64,000 nt of DNA from Caulobacter flavus (lineage in GTDB: Bacteria > Pseudomonadota > Alphaproteobacteria > Caulobacterales > Caulobacteraceae): contig NZ_CP026100.1 in NCBI RefSeq assembly GCF_003722335.1, forward strand, positions 4,252,001 to 4,316,000, read 5' to 3'. Shown one piece after another: positions 41,238-50,563 of this stretch; the stretch's first letter is position 1; every line of letters starts with the position of its first letter. The position numbers and the translations under genes were made by a program. The notes beneath the pieces were generated by a model. It did not search any database, was not told the origin of the DNA, and was given only the letters and a program-made list of their open reading frames with translations.

Positions 41238-41921
41238 ATGTTCCGACGCGCACAAAGTCACTACGGGCGAACGCCAGAACCCGAAACGCCCTATCACCGC
41301 GCCCGTCAGGTCTGGGACGATCGCATCGGCGCCGTCGCCGTGGCCGGCCGACGCGTCTGGGCGTTGGCTCTCGCTGAGGGCGGCGTCATCGTGGCTCTCA
41401 GCTTGGCCCTGGTCTGGACGAATGCGCGCGGCTCGGTCGTGCCGTGGGTGGTGGAAGTCGATCGCTTCGGCGAGGCCCGCGCGGTCGGCCCCGCCATCGC
41501 CGATTTCCAGCCGACCGACGCCATGATCGCCGAGCGTCTGGAGCGCTTCGTCAAACAGGTGCGCTCGATCCCGGCCGATCCGGTGGTCCTGCGCAACGAC
41601 CTGCTGACGGCCTACGACTTCGTCAGCCCAAACGGATCCAAGGCCCTGACGGCCTATGTCGGTGAAACCGCGCCCTTCGCGCAGGTCGGCAAAGCCCAGG
41701 TCGCGCTCGAGGTCTCCAGCGTGGTCCGCGCCTCGCCCACCAGCTTTCGCCTGGCCTGGACCGAGCGCCGCTACCAGGACGGCGCCCTGGTCACGACCGA
41801 GCGTTGGTCGGCCATCGTCACCCTGACCAAGCTGCCCAAGCCCACCCGCGACCGGCTCAAGAAGAACCCCCTCAACGTCGCGGTCGATGCGATCGACTGG
41901 TCCAAGGAGATGGCCTCATGA
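41238..41921 (+). CDS. trbF: Conjugal transfer protein TrbF (VirB8)
   Basis: 227 residues from ATG 41238 (MFRRAQSHYGRTPEPETPY, the usual family start); a GTG at 41229 overlapping the trbL stop is the alternative. One membrane segment (about 42-62), then the periplasmic VirB8 fold (VVPWVVEVDRFGEARAV, LAWTERRYQDGALVTTERWSAIVTL). Scaffold of the inner-membrane complex. Confidence 0.94.
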   Translation: MFRRAQSHYGRTPEPETPYHRARQVWDDRIGAVAVAGRRVWALALAEGGVIVALSLALVWTNARGSVVPWVVEVDRFGEARAVGPAIADFQPTDAMIAERLERFVKQVRSIPADPVVLRNDLLTAYDFVSPNGSKALTAYVGETAPFAQVGKAQVALEVSSVVRASPTSFRLAWTERRYQDGALVTTERWSAIVTLTKLPKPTRDRLKKNPLNVAVDAIDWSKEMAS

Positions 41922-42790
41922 ACGATGCTCTCGCCCTCGCCATGCTCATCTCGGCTACGATCGGTGGCTCGGCCCAGGCCGATGGGCCAGCGCCGCCACG
42001 CGTCGCCCCCCTCGCTGGCGGACCACCGCAAGAGACCCTGGTCAGCGCCGCCACGGCCGCTCGGGTGGAGCCCCGCTCCGACAGTTTTCTGGGCGCGATC
42101 CAACGCTACGCCTGGTCCGAAGGCGCTCTCTACCAAGTCTACGCCGCTCCCGGCCAAGTGACCGACATCGCCCTCGAACCAGGCGAACAGTTAGCCGGCG
42201 CAGGACCCGTCGCGGCGGGCGACACCAGCCGCTGGATCATCGGCCAATCCGAAAGCGGCGCGGGACCGACCCGCCGGGTGCATATCCTGGTCAAGCCCAC
42301 CCAGACCGGGCTGGCCACGAACCTGCTGATCAACACCGATCGGCGAACCTACCGCCTGGAGCTTCGCACCGCGCCGCGCGGCTATATGGCCGGCGTCGAA
42401 TGGCGCTATCCCGAAGATGCTCTGATCGCGCTTCGTGTCGATCCGGCGCCGCTCCGCACGGCTCCCCTCGCGACGGCGACGACCCCGTTTGATCCGGTCA
42501 GCCTGCGGTTCAGCTACCGGATCTCAGGGGCCAAGGTCGCCTGGCGTCCCAGCCTGGTGTTCGATGACGGCCGGCGCGTCTATGTCGCCCTCCCGCCGAG
42601 CGCAGTCCAAACCGCGCTGCCGCCGCTCTTCGTGCGAGGCCCCGAAGGCGGTGGAGAGCTCGTCAACTACCGGGTCCAGAGCGGCTACATGGTCGTCGAT
42701 CGGCTGTTTGACGCCGCCGAACTGCGGATGGGCGGCAAGCGCAGCGCCAAGACCGTGCGGATCGAGCGGATCCAGGAGGCGTCGCGATGA
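41918..42790 (+). CDS. trbG: Conjugal transfer protein TrbG (VirB9)
   Basis: 290 residues. Signal peptide (about 1-21), then RYAWSEGALYQVYAAPGQVTDIALEPGEQL, HILVKPTQTGLATNLLINTDRRTYRLEL and the C-terminal WRPSLVFDDGRRVYVALPP domain, diagnostic of VirB9. Outer part of the core complex. Overlaps trbF (ATGA). Confidence 0.95.
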   Translation: MNDALALAMLISATIGGSAQADGPAPPRVAPLAGGPPQETLVSAATAARVEPRSDSFLGAIQRYAWSEGALYQVYAAPGQVTDIALEPGEQLAGAGPVAAGDTSRWIIGQSESGAGPTRRVHILVKPTQTGLATNLLINTDRRTYRLELRTAPRGYMAGVEWRYPEDALIALRVDPAPLRTAPLATATTPFDPVSLRFSYRISGAKVAWRPSLVFDDGRRVYVALPPSAVQTALPPLFVRGPEGGGELVNYRVQSGYMVVDRLFDAAELRMGGKRSAKTVRIERIQEASR

Positions 42791-43950
42791 CGCCGGCCGA
42801 CACCGAGGAGACCACCCCACCCGCCCAGGACGCGTTTCGCCTGCGCGGCTCGCCCCCACCAGTGGTCCGGCTCTCTCGCAAGGGCCTGGCGGTGCTCGGC
42901 GGGATCGGCGCGGCTGCGGTCGGGGCGGCCCTGACCTTTGCCCTGACGCCGCGACTGCATGTCCCCGCCCCCCAGGACCCGCCGCCGGCCTCGGACACTC
43001 GCCCGCCAGCCGAGGTTGTCACCGCAGCGCCCAAGGACTACGCCGCCGCGCCTAGGCTCGGCCCGCCGTTACCTGGTGATCTTGGACGGCCCATCGTGGC
43101 GGCCCAGGCCCGAGACGGCGTCCCCGTTCCAACGCCTGCGGCCGCCTCGACCGCACACGCGCCCACTCAGCCTTCGCCCGCCGCGCAGGCCCGCCAGACC
43201 GCTCTGACCAGCGCGATCCTGGCCGATGTCGGGAGAGGCAGCGCCAGTCCAGCCGCCACCGCCGCCCGGGACCAAGCACTCGATCCCACGCCGGAAGCCA
43301 TGATCGCGTCCGCCACTCTGACCGCGACACCGGCCCCAGCCCCGGCGCAAGCGTCCGCCAAACTCACCGCCATGAGCTCCCCCTACACCCTGCTGGCCGG
43401 CTCGGTCATTCCCGCGGCCCTGATCACCGGGCTCAACAGCGATTTGCCTGGACAGGCCATCGCCCAGGTCACTGCCGACGTCCACGACACGGTGACGGGG
43501 CGCATCCGCCTCATCCCGGCGGGGGCGCGACTGATCGGCGCCTATGACGCCCAGGTCACGTTCGGCCAGCGCCGTATTCATGTCACCTGGACGCGCCTGG
43601 TGCTTCCCGACGGAGCCTCGATCGCCCTGACCCGCCAAACCGCCTCGGACCCGCAAGGCTTCGCGGGGCTCACCGACCAGGTCGACAGCCACTGGGGCGC
43701 AATCGCCCGAGCCGCCGGCCTGTCAACTCTGCTGGGCGTGGGAGCCGAGTTGGGCGCGGACGACGAGGGCGACATCGCCAGGGCTCTGCGACGCGGCATG
43801 CAGGACACGATCAACCAGGCCGGACAGCAGATCGTGCGCCGCCAACTCGACGTGCGCCCCACCTTGACCGTTCGCCCCGGCCACCCGGTGCGGCTCATCC
43901 TCTCTGAGGACCTGGTCCTCGATCCCGTCGCCAAGGAGTCAACGCCGTGA
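42787..43950 (+). CDS. trbI: Conjugal transfer protein TrbI (VirB10)
   Basis: 387 residues. Cytoplasmic N-terminus, one membrane segment (GLAVLGGIGAAAVGAALTFAL), Pro-rich periplasmic linker, then the VirB10 fold: YTLLAGSVIPAALITGLNSDLPGQAIAQV, GARLIGAYDAQVTFGQRR, HVTWTRLVLPDG. Spans both membranes. ATGA overlap with trbG. Confidence 0.95.
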   Translation: MTPADTEETTPPAQDAFRLRGSPPPVVRLSRKGLAVLGGIGAAAVGAALTFALTPRLHVPAPQDPPPASDTRPPAEVVTAAPKDYAAAPRLGPPLPGDLGRPIVAAQARDGVPVPTPAAASTAHAPTQPSPAAQARQTALTSAILADVGRGSASPAATAARDQALDPTPEAMIASATLTATPAPAPAQASAKLTAMSSPYTLLAGSVIPAALITGLNSDLPGQAIAQVTADVHDTVTGRIRLIPAGARLIGAYDAQVTFGQRRIHVTWTRLVLPDGASIALTRQTASDPQGFAGLTDQVDSHWGAIARAAGLSTLLGVGAELGADDEGDIARALRRGMQDTINQAGQQIVRRQLDVRPTLTVRPGHPVRLILSEDLVLDPVAKESTP

Positions 43951-44162
43951 AGCTCAAACTCGCTGTCCTCGAAGATGACAGGCCCGTGCGTATCACGCTC
44001 GAGATCCCCGCCAGTCTGAACCGCGACCTGGCGGCCTATGCGGCAGTCCTGAGCAAGGAAACCGGTCAGGCCGCAGTCGAGCCGGCCAAGCTGGTGGCGC
44101 CCATGCTGCAACGCTTCATCGCCACGGATCGGGCCTTCACCAAGGCGCGCCGAAGTCTATGA
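43947..44162 (+). CDS. DUF2274 protein at the end of the trb operon
   Basis: 71 residues from GTG 43947 (KLKLAVLEDDRPVRITLEIPASLNRDLAAYAAVL...). Small, RHH-like in character; always follows trbI in this family of elements. Function unknown. GTGA overlap with trbI; its last six bases overlap the stop of the convergent lysR gene. Confidence 0.88.
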   Translation: MKLKLAVLEDDRPVRITLEIPASLNRDLAAYAAVLSKETGQAAVEPAKLVAPMLQRFIATDRAFTKARRSL

Positions 44163-45116
44163 GCGGCCAGGTGGATCGAGACGGGTCAGCAAGCGCAGAA
44201 ACCGCGCCAGGACTGGCCGGTTGTTCCGGCTGGACCACAGCGCCATCACATCGATCGTTTCGTGCTCGAGTGGGATGGCCAGCACCTCCGGATGACTGGT
44301 CCCCACCAGGCAAGCAGGCAGGATCGTGAGCCCCTGCCCCCAAGCGACCAAGCTCACCAGCGTCGCTAGGCCGACCGCCTCACGACGGGTCTCCGCATGA
44401 TCGCCTCGATATCCCCGCGCCTGCAGCGCATCTTCGACGGCGCCGGCGTGATCTCGCGCCAGGATCAATGGCGCGTCGGCCAGATCGGCCCACGCCAAGC
44501 TTTCGCATCCCGCCAGGACGTGGTCTCGACGCATCAGGACCATCAGCGGTTCGCGCCAAAGCCGATGGGCCTTGATGTGCCCCTGCGGCCGACCGCCGAA
44601 CTCGCAGATCAGGTCGATCGCCTGAAGGTCCAGGGCTCGGCGCAGCTCGGCCGGCGAAGCCTCGGCCACCTGGACCATCAACGTGCCCGCCGCCTCGAAC
44701 GCCCGGCGCAACCAATCGCCCAGACCGCCCTCGCCAACCGGCGCCGAAACGCCGATACGCAACCGGCTGGCCTCCGCCGCCCCCAGCTCTCGCGCCAAGC
44801 CCGCCGCGCCCTCCAGCTGATCCATCGCCGCACGGGCTTCGACGAGAAAGCGCTCGCCTATGGTCGTCAGCCGGACACCACATGCCGATCGCTCGAAAAG
44901 CGCCGCCCCCAGCTGATGCTCCAGGTCCCGGACCCGGCGGCTGACCGTGGACTGCTCGACATGCAAGGCCGCGGCCGCCTGTCGAAACGATCGATGCTCG
45001 GCGGCGCTGACGACGTAGCGCACCTGATGCAGCTTGATGCCGCGCAAGCGGTCTGGACCGCGCCACGCCAGCCCCCGTCCATCCAGATCTGTTTCGTACT
45101 GAGCAGGACCGAACAT
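44157..45116 (-). CDS. LysR family transcriptional regulator
   Basis: 319 residues from ATG 45116. HTH LHQVRYVVSAAEHRSFRQAAAALHVEQSTVSRRVRDLEHQLGAALFERS, then a substrate-binding domain (RLRIGVSAPVGEGGLGDWL, LMVLMRRDHVL, LATLVSLVAWGQGLTILPA). LysR genes are regularly found convergent to the trb operon in these elements. Target and ligand unknown. An AT-rich stretch upstream (45183-45212) is the probable promoter. Confidence 0.9.
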   Translation of the reverse strand: MFGPAQYETDLDGRGLAWRGPDRLRGIKLHQVRYVVSAAEHRSFRQAAAALHVEQSTVSRRVRDLEHQLGAALFERSACGVRLTTIGERFLVEARAAMDQLEGAAGLARELGAAEASRLRIGVSAPVGEGGLGDWLRRAFEAAGTLMVQVAEASPAELRRALDLQAIDLICEFGGRPQGHIKAHRLWREPLMVLMRRDHVLAGCESLAWADLADAPLILARDHAGAVEDALQARGYRGDHAETRREAVGLATLVSLVAWGQGLTILPACLVGTSHPEVLAIPLEHETIDVMALWSSRNNRPVLARFLRLLTRLDPPGRS

Positions 45117-45232
45117 TGAGCCTGGCCGCCGGATGACGCCGCCCTTAGGCGACCTTTCGATCAATGGGCCGCGCAACGTCGCGTTGAGCCAGCATATAGT
45201 TGGAAAATAGCTCGCCAATATCTCCGCAAGAG

Positions 45233-47053
45233 CTAGGCCATGCCGCCTTCCACCTCAGACACCTTGGCGGGCGGCAAGAGAACCGCTTCCCAGTCGATCG
45301 GAGCCTCGCCGTTGAACCGGGCCTCCAGAGCCAGCAGCGCCGGCACGCCCGGGTGCGTCTCGACTGCGCGTGCGATCGTCGTCCGGGCGCTATCGAGATC
45401 TCCCACGAGCCGATATTTCTCGGCTAGGTGCAAGCACATCGCCGCCTCCACCAGTCGAGGCGCATGCAAGCCGTTGGCCCTGCGCCGCTGATCAAAATAG
45501 GCGTCCAGCGCATTCTGGTGATCGGGCAGGCTCCACGCATCATCGTCATGCTCGCCATAGAGCGGAACCAACGTGAGTGTGACGGGACCAGGACGGCTGG
45601 CTTCCTCGATGTGGGCCTCGATGAACGCCTCGTGCCCAGGCGACCGATAGGCCGGAGCAATCTGGGTGTTGTAGAGAATGTACAGGCACACCATGGCCGG
45701 CCGATCGGCGTGGGGCGCCTGCCCAAGTAGCCGTTCGACCTCAGCCAGTACGGGTCGCATATCCGGAAACAGCGCCGGATTGGGCTCATGCATGAGTTGG
45801 GAGCAGAGGATTTCAAGCGCCCCTTCGAACCTGGGCAACGCCTCCGACGGCCGGCTGAATGGCCGCCCGATCCAATATTGCGCCGCCCAAGGCAGGGACA
45901 CGATCCCAGCTTCTTCAAGCTGATAGTTGTAGGGTTCGCTCTCGATCTTGGGCTGCTCGGCCACGAAGGCCCGGATGGCGTGTCGAGTTACCCGATAGAG
46001 ACCCTCGAACGTCAGGGCCGGCTGGCGCTCAACAGAGGCGATCTCATTGTGGTGCGCTCCAATGGTCAGGACATCAGGCAAGCGCTTTAGCTCATGGACG
46101 TGCGCCGAGCGCAGGCCATAGGCGAGGCGCAGCGCTGGCTCGAGTTCCCAGCGCGCGACCGGACGCCCTTTAAGGCCAGTTTGTCGGAAGTATCCGCCGT
46201 CGACACGGGCTAGGATGAATTCCCGATAGCGCCGTCCCAGCGACAGGTGCTCATGCTTGAGTACGGCCGCCCTAAACGCCTCCTGGACATCCGTAGCGGC
46301 CGATGCGATCGCGCGGTCTAGATCGACCCGTTTTCGCATATCCAGATCCTGCCATCGCGGCTCGTAGTCATCGAACGTTTGCGCCAATGACTCTATCGCC
46401 GCCACGAGCAGCGTGTAGGCCAGCGACGGATCGTCAGCGAGCCTGTGCAGCCCGGATACGAAGGAACGCATCGCTCGCATCGCGCCAAGGAAGCTCCTGC
46501 GCTCCAGCGCCAGGAGCGCCTCGACGAACCGCGCGAACTCTTCGGCCTGCACATCACTGACATCGACGGTCTCGTCATAGACCCCTGACAAAAGCGTGTG
46601 ATGGCTATCGCGCCCGCCGCGCCTCCCCTCGCTACCGGTCAGGGCTCTTACAGTTTCAGCGCGCCTCGAGAAAATCGCACCCAAACCAAAGGTCGCGACG
46701 ATGGCGAAATCGTCCAGGAACGGGCCTACGCCGTGGGACACTAGAACGCCCGGCTCATTCACCGGGGCCTCGATGCGCTCTTCGATCTCAAACAGACAGG
46801 CGGTGTCCTGATGATCGGCGCCGACGTTCTTCAGTGCGCCCGCCAATGTCTCCAGTCGGCTATTCCAGCCGAGCCTGGCGTTTGTATAGAGCACCCCGCT
46901 CAGGGCATTGGTTCGCCCTACGCCGCGTGAGAAGAGCTTTCCGGTGTTGATCTGCAGCATGCTCGCCCCGAGCGCCCCTAAGGTTGCAGCAACAAACCAA
47001 TCGCGCGGCAACTCCTTTGGCAAGATTGACTGGCTTGCGCCAACCAACTCCAC
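45233..47053 (-). CDS. HEPN-domain protein, possible ribonuclease
   Basis: 606 residues from GTG 47053. Central Apea-like HEPN region: LAYTLLVAAIESLAQTF (about 211-227), then LRLAYGLRSAHVHEL with the R-x4-H motif Arg315-His320, the ribonuclease motif of HEPN toxins. The N-terminal 200 residues have no motif I recognise; the C-terminal 150 look like TPR-type helices (MCLHLAEKYRLVGDLDSARTTIARAVETHPGVPALLALEARF). HEPN RNases are typical of abortive infection systems. Divergent from darG with 260 bases between. No obvious antitoxin next to it unless the neighbouring modules serve. Confidence 0.65.
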   Translation of the reverse strand: MELVGASQSILPKELPRDWFVAATLGALGASMLQINTGKLFSRGVGRTNALSGVLYTNARLGWNSRLETLAGALKNVGADHQDTACLFEIEERIEAPVNEPGVLVSHGVGPFLDDFAIVATFGLGAIFSRRAETVRALTGSEGRRGGRDSHHTLLSGVYDETVDVSDVQAEEFARFVEALLALERRSFLGAMRAMRSFVSGLHRLADDPSLAYTLLVAAIESLAQTFDDYEPRWQDLDMRKRVDLDRAIASAATDVQEAFRAAVLKHEHLSLGRRYREFILARVDGGYFRQTGLKGRPVARWELEPALRLAYGLRSAHVHELKRLPDVLTIGAHHNEIASVERQPALTFEGLYRVTRHAIRAFVAEQPKIESEPYNYQLEEAGIVSLPWAAQYWIGRPFSRPSEALPRFEGALEILCSQLMHEPNPALFPDMRPVLAEVERLLGQAPHADRPAMVCLYILYNTQIAPAYRSPGHEAFIEAHIEEASRPGPVTLTLVPLYGEHDDDAWSLPDHQNALDAYFDQRRRANGLHAPRLVEAAMCLHLAEKYRLVGDLDSARTTIARAVETHPGVPALLALEARFNGEAPIDWEAVLLPPAKVSEVEGGMA

Positions 47054-47315
47054 CTAAACCGGTGAGCTACGACCTAGGCTTTGGCCCCGTCGCGTGCCGA
47101 GCGACCGACCTGATTAGACAAGCCTGCTCAGCTTGACCTTTGGGCGATTGGAACATAATAAGAACATACGAGCGCAGCCCATCGCGGAGCCATGCGTTTA
47201 TGCCTCAGGTGACGTCCGCACTACGCATGTGGCATATCTTGCAGGAGGTCTTCGCGGAGCCACGTGCCTCGGGCGTTCTCACACGCCGTTTCGAGAATCG
47301 AGATACCGTCAAGCC

Positions 47316-48224
47316 ATGCTGATCTATCGTCGCACCAGCGTCCTAGACTCACCCGCGCAAACGCTCGTCAACACGGTCAACTGTGTCGGCGTGATGGGTA
47401 AAGGCATCGCCAAAGCTTTCAAGGATCGCTACCCGGAGATGTTCTCCGCCTACAAGCGCATCTGCGATGCAGGCCTGCTTGAACCGGGTAAGCTCTGGCT
47501 CTGGAACAGCAGCGACCAGTGGGTGCTCAACTTCCCGACCAAGGTCCATTGGCGCAATCCCTCGCGGCTGGAATGGATCGAGATGGGTCTGGACAAGTTC
47601 CGCGCCGAATACGCCAACCGCGGCATCAACCAGATCTCCTTCCCCCGGCTAGGCTGCGGCAACGGCGGCCTGGACTGGGAAGAGGTTCGCCCTCTCATGG
47701 AGCGCTATCTGGCGCCCTTGCCGATCAACGTCTTCATCCATGATTTCGAGCAGCCGATCGGATTGCCCGAGCATCTGGAGGCGCTGTCCCAGCAGCTGCG
47801 CACCACCGACACGCCCTGGGCCTCGTTCGATCACTTCATGAACGCTCTTGATCAGGCGCTGACCGTCTCGGGTGGCGTCCTCCACGACATGACGACCGAC
47901 GCGCCATTCAACGCGCGAATGGTCGGCGAAGCGCTGGAGATCAAAACCGCTACGGGCGTCACCTTGCTGGATGGCGAAGACCTGCGCGGGGTTTGGCTGA
48001 GTCTCAAGTCGGGCCTGCTGACCGCCAAGGAGGCGGGCTGGTCGGAAACCACCAACGGCGGACCGCTGCTCTCCCTGTTGAGCGTCCTGCCGCATGTGCG
48101 CGCGCTTCAGATCCAACGCCGCGCCGGCGAGCATCCCGAGCTTGCGCTTGAACTGCGTCGCCAGGCGCCATCGCCCGCCACTGGCTGGTCTTCAGGCTCC
48201 CAGCGGGAGCTGTCGTGGGCCTGA
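47316..48224 (+). CDS. darG: Macro-domain antitoxin DarG
   Basis: 302 residues. N-terminal macro domain: LVNTVNCVGVMGKGIAKAFKDRYP, LWLWNSSDQWVLNFPTK, ISFPRLGCGNGGLDW, MERYLAPLPINVFIHD, which removes ADP-ribose from thymidine in DNA in known DarG. The C-terminal 150 residues are a separate domain that in relatives binds DarT. ATG 47316 is the family start. It overlaps darT by ten bases. Antitoxin-first order is reversed from the classical darT-darG layout. Confidence 0.85.
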   Translation: MLIYRRTSVLDSPAQTLVNTVNCVGVMGKGIAKAFKDRYPEMFSAYKRICDAGLLEPGKLWLWNSSDQWVLNFPTKVHWRNPSRLEWIEMGLDKFRAEYANRGINQISFPRLGCGNGGLDWEEVRPLMERYLAPLPINVFIHDFEQPIGLPEHLEALSQQLRTTDTPWASFDHFMNALDQALTVSGGVLHDMTTDAPFNARMVGEALEIKTATGVTLLDGEDLRGVWLSLKSGLLTAKEAGWSETTNGGPLLSLLSVLPHVRALQIQRRAGEHPELALELRRQAPSPATGWSSGSQRELSWA

Positions 48225-49192
48225 GCGCGGCTTTTATCGACGCGCATATCCAACGGTGGGTCGGCAACCTCGACAGCCGTTTCTTCCCGCATCGCCGGCT
48301 TTGGCCTGATCTTCTGTTTCACCACGCGCCGCTTGAGAACGCGGTCAGGATCATCAATTCCGGCCAACTGCTATCGCGTAATGCGTCCAACGGCCTGCGG
48401 GGCCGCGATGTCGCCGCCGGCGGCGTCATCGACAACCGCGACCGGGCCCACAACTTTGTCCGCCTGTATTTCCGGCCCCGCACGCCCACGCAGTTCAACA
48501 TCGAAGGCATCCGCCGTCCCGCCGATTGCCGGTATGAGAACGGTCACGCGCCAGTCCTGGTGATGTTCGTGCTCGATGCGCGAAGCATCCTGAGCATGCC
48601 CAACGTTCGCTTTTCGAACATCAACATGCAGCTCAACGCCGCCCGTGACGGCGATGACGAGGCCTTCTTCAACGAGCTCGACTTCGCCAAGATCTATCAC
48701 GAGGGCGCCTACACGGACGCCTCGATCAAGGATCATCGGTGCGCCGAGGTGCTGTGCCCCTCGCCTCTCCCCCTGGCCCAGCATCTGCGCGGGATTATCT
48801 GTCGCTCGGAAGCCGAGCGCGAAACACTGGCCTATCAGGCCGGCGTGGCGATCGCCCCTTATCGCGATCGTGTCTTCGCCTCCGACGACCTCAAGGTCTT
48901 CGACAAGAATTTCCCCTTCGCCAACCGGGTCTCGGCCTCCAACGAGGGCGTGTCGTTCACCCTCAATCCGCGTTACGACGGGCAAAACATTCAGGTCCAG
49001 GTCCGCATCACGCGACCGGACGGACAGGTCGTCTTCGAAATCACCTATCCGGACATGCCGGCCCTGACCAACACCGGCGGCTCCTGGATCACGCGCACGC
49101 CACTCGCCGATGGAAGCTACATCGTGTCGCTGACGATCGACGGCCACCTGGCCTACCAAGCCGCTCACTATGTGGGTGAGGTCTTGTTCTAG
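48215..49192 (+). CDS. darT: DNA ADP-ribosyltransferase toxin DarT, with C-terminal extension
   Basis: 325 residues from GTG 48215 (GGGAG site five bases upstream). DUF4433 core: LFHHAPLENAVRIINSG, NRDRAHNFVRLYFRPRTPTQFN (NAD-binding Arg region), HAPVLVMFVLD, and DHRCAEVLCPSPL with catalytic Glu178. It ADP-ribosylates thymidine in single-stranded DNA and blocks replication. DarT cores are about 210-220 residues; here about 85 extra C-terminal residues (FTLNPRYDGQNIQVQV, ITYPDMPALTNTGGSW, DGSYIVSLTIDG) look like a beta-sandwich domain. Confidence 0.85.
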   Translation: MGLSAAFIDAHIQRWVGNLDSRFFPHRRLWPDLLFHHAPLENAVRIINSGQLLSRNASNGLRGRDVAAGGVIDNRDRAHNFVRLYFRPRTPTQFNIEGIRRPADCRYENGHAPVLVMFVLDARSILSMPNVRFSNINMQLNAARDGDDEAFFNELDFAKIYHEGAYTDASIKDHRCAEVLCPSPLPLAQHLRGIICRSEAERETLAYQAGVAIAPYRDRVFASDDLKVFDKNFPFANRVSASNEGVSFTLNPRYDGQNIQVQVRITRPDGQVVFEITYPDMPALTNTGGSWITRTPLADGSYIVSLTIDGHLAYQAAHYVGEVLF

Positions 49193-49216
49193 GGTCTGGC
49201 CGCTGGTTAGGCCGGA

Positions 49217-50545
49217 CTAAGATCGCCCGCTAAGCATCTTTTTCAGCTCCTCGTCTACGAGCGCCTTGGGAAGCTCCAGGAAGTCGAACAGACCGTAGAG
49301 CGGAGCCATGAACCCGTGCACGAGCTCCGGTAGCTGCTCGGGGATCGACGAGGCGATCGCGCTCATCGTGTGATCGAACGCGTCCTGCCGACAGATGCGT
49401 CCTTTGTGAATGAACCGGGTGCCCTGGACATGCACCAGTTCACGTCCAGCCAGGCCGCGCCATTGGACGGTGAAGTTCACCTCAGAGTCAGGGACACCCA
49501 GAACCGCCGCGAATGCGGCCGCCTGCATCAGGCAATCGCCCACTCGCCAGACCGGCACGGTAAGGTCGAACACCGTGCCTGGCTTGTAGCGGTGCGGGAT
49601 GTCGTCTTCGCTATAGCCACGGATCAGCAGCGCCTCACCCTGTGGAGAAACCCGCCAGAAGTCCGAATGCGCGGTGATCGGCTCCCCCTCGGCCAGATTG
49701 CACTCGACCGCCCCGTCCTTGACGTACGGCCGGATCCCATCGCGGGTCGGCACCCACCACGGCGGCCAACCGGTGTACCGCGTCGTCGCCCGACTAATCG
49801 CCGCCAACAACTGCGGCGTGGCCAACGGTTCTGGCTCGGGCGTGAGCCGATACGCGACCTGATAGTATCCCGGCGGTCGGATCAGCGCGCCAGTCGGCGT
49901 GTGCGGCAGGATCGCCTCCCAGCGCTGCATCCCATCCTGAGCCCACGCCGCCAGCTTGGCGCTCGCCGACGGCTCGACCGGCTCGGCCGCGACCGCCGAC
50001 CCGCTCATGATGCCCCGGATTGCATCAAGCATGTCGTCGCGTCCGGCCCTCACGCAGCGATCGATCAGCTCACGCCACTCGGCGGCCGTGGCGGGCTCGG
50101 CGCTCTCGATCGGTGGCCGTCGGATGTAGACCTTGCCGACGCTGAGCGTCTTGCCGTCCGTACTGCCGCGCTTGGCCTGGATCGGCGTGCGGTGTCCGCC
50201 TGGGACTTGAATGATCGGGTGGACGCCAGCCGGCGACGAAACGTGATGCACCAGCACGTGCAGCGCCGGCTCGGTGTAGGTCGCGATGATCCTGGAGATG
50301 ACGTCGGGCGCGAAGCCGTCGAGCGTTTCAGGGCGTCCCGGGGCCGGCGTGAACACGCCCTTCTCATCGGCCAGGCCAATGACGATGAACCCGCCGCCGT
50401 GGTTGGCCAGCGCGATCGCCGCGCGCGACAGAGTCGCCTGATGGGCCTTGTCGGTCAGATCCAGCCAGGATTTGACCTCGATGTGCAGGTCTTCGCGCGG
50501 GCTGGTGATCAACGCCTCGAGTTGGGCGTTCTGCGCTGGATCCAT
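49217..50545 (-). CDS. Schlafen AlbA-type DNA/RNA-binding domain protein
   Basis: 442 residues from ATG 50545 (a TTG at 50551 opens the frame). N-terminal AlbA_2/Schlafen domain: EDLHIEVKSWLDL, LSRAAIALANHGGGFIVIGLAD, VYIRRPPIESAEPATAAEWRELI. The C-terminal half has no recognised motif. Schlafen-AlbA proteins in bacteria are linked to phage defence and regulation. Starts 18 bases after the MNT-HEPN gene, so the two form an operon; convergent with darT. Confidence 0.8.
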   Translation of the reverse strand: MDPAQNAQLEALITSPREDLHIEVKSWLDLTDKAHQATLSRAAIALANHGGGFIVIGLADEKGVFTPAPGRPETLDGFAPDVISRIIATYTEPALHVLVHHVSSPAGVHPIIQVPGGHRTPIQAKRGSTDGKTLSVGKVYIRRPPIESAEPATAAEWRELIDRCVRAGRDDMLDAIRGIMSGSAVAAEPVEPSASAKLAAWAQDGMQRWEAILPHTPTGALIRPPGYYQVAYRLTPEPEPLATPQLLAAISRATTRYTGWPPWWVPTRDGIRPYVKDGAVECNLAEGEPITAHSDFWRVSPQGEALLIRGYSEDDIPHRYKPGTVFDLTVPVWRVGDCLMQAAAFAAVLGVPDSEVNFTVQWRGLAGRELVHVQGTRFIHKGRICRQDAFDHTMSAIASSIPEQLPELVHGFMAPLYGLFDFLELPKALVDEELKKMLSGRS

Positions 50546-50563
50546 GACCAAGCCCGCCTTCCG

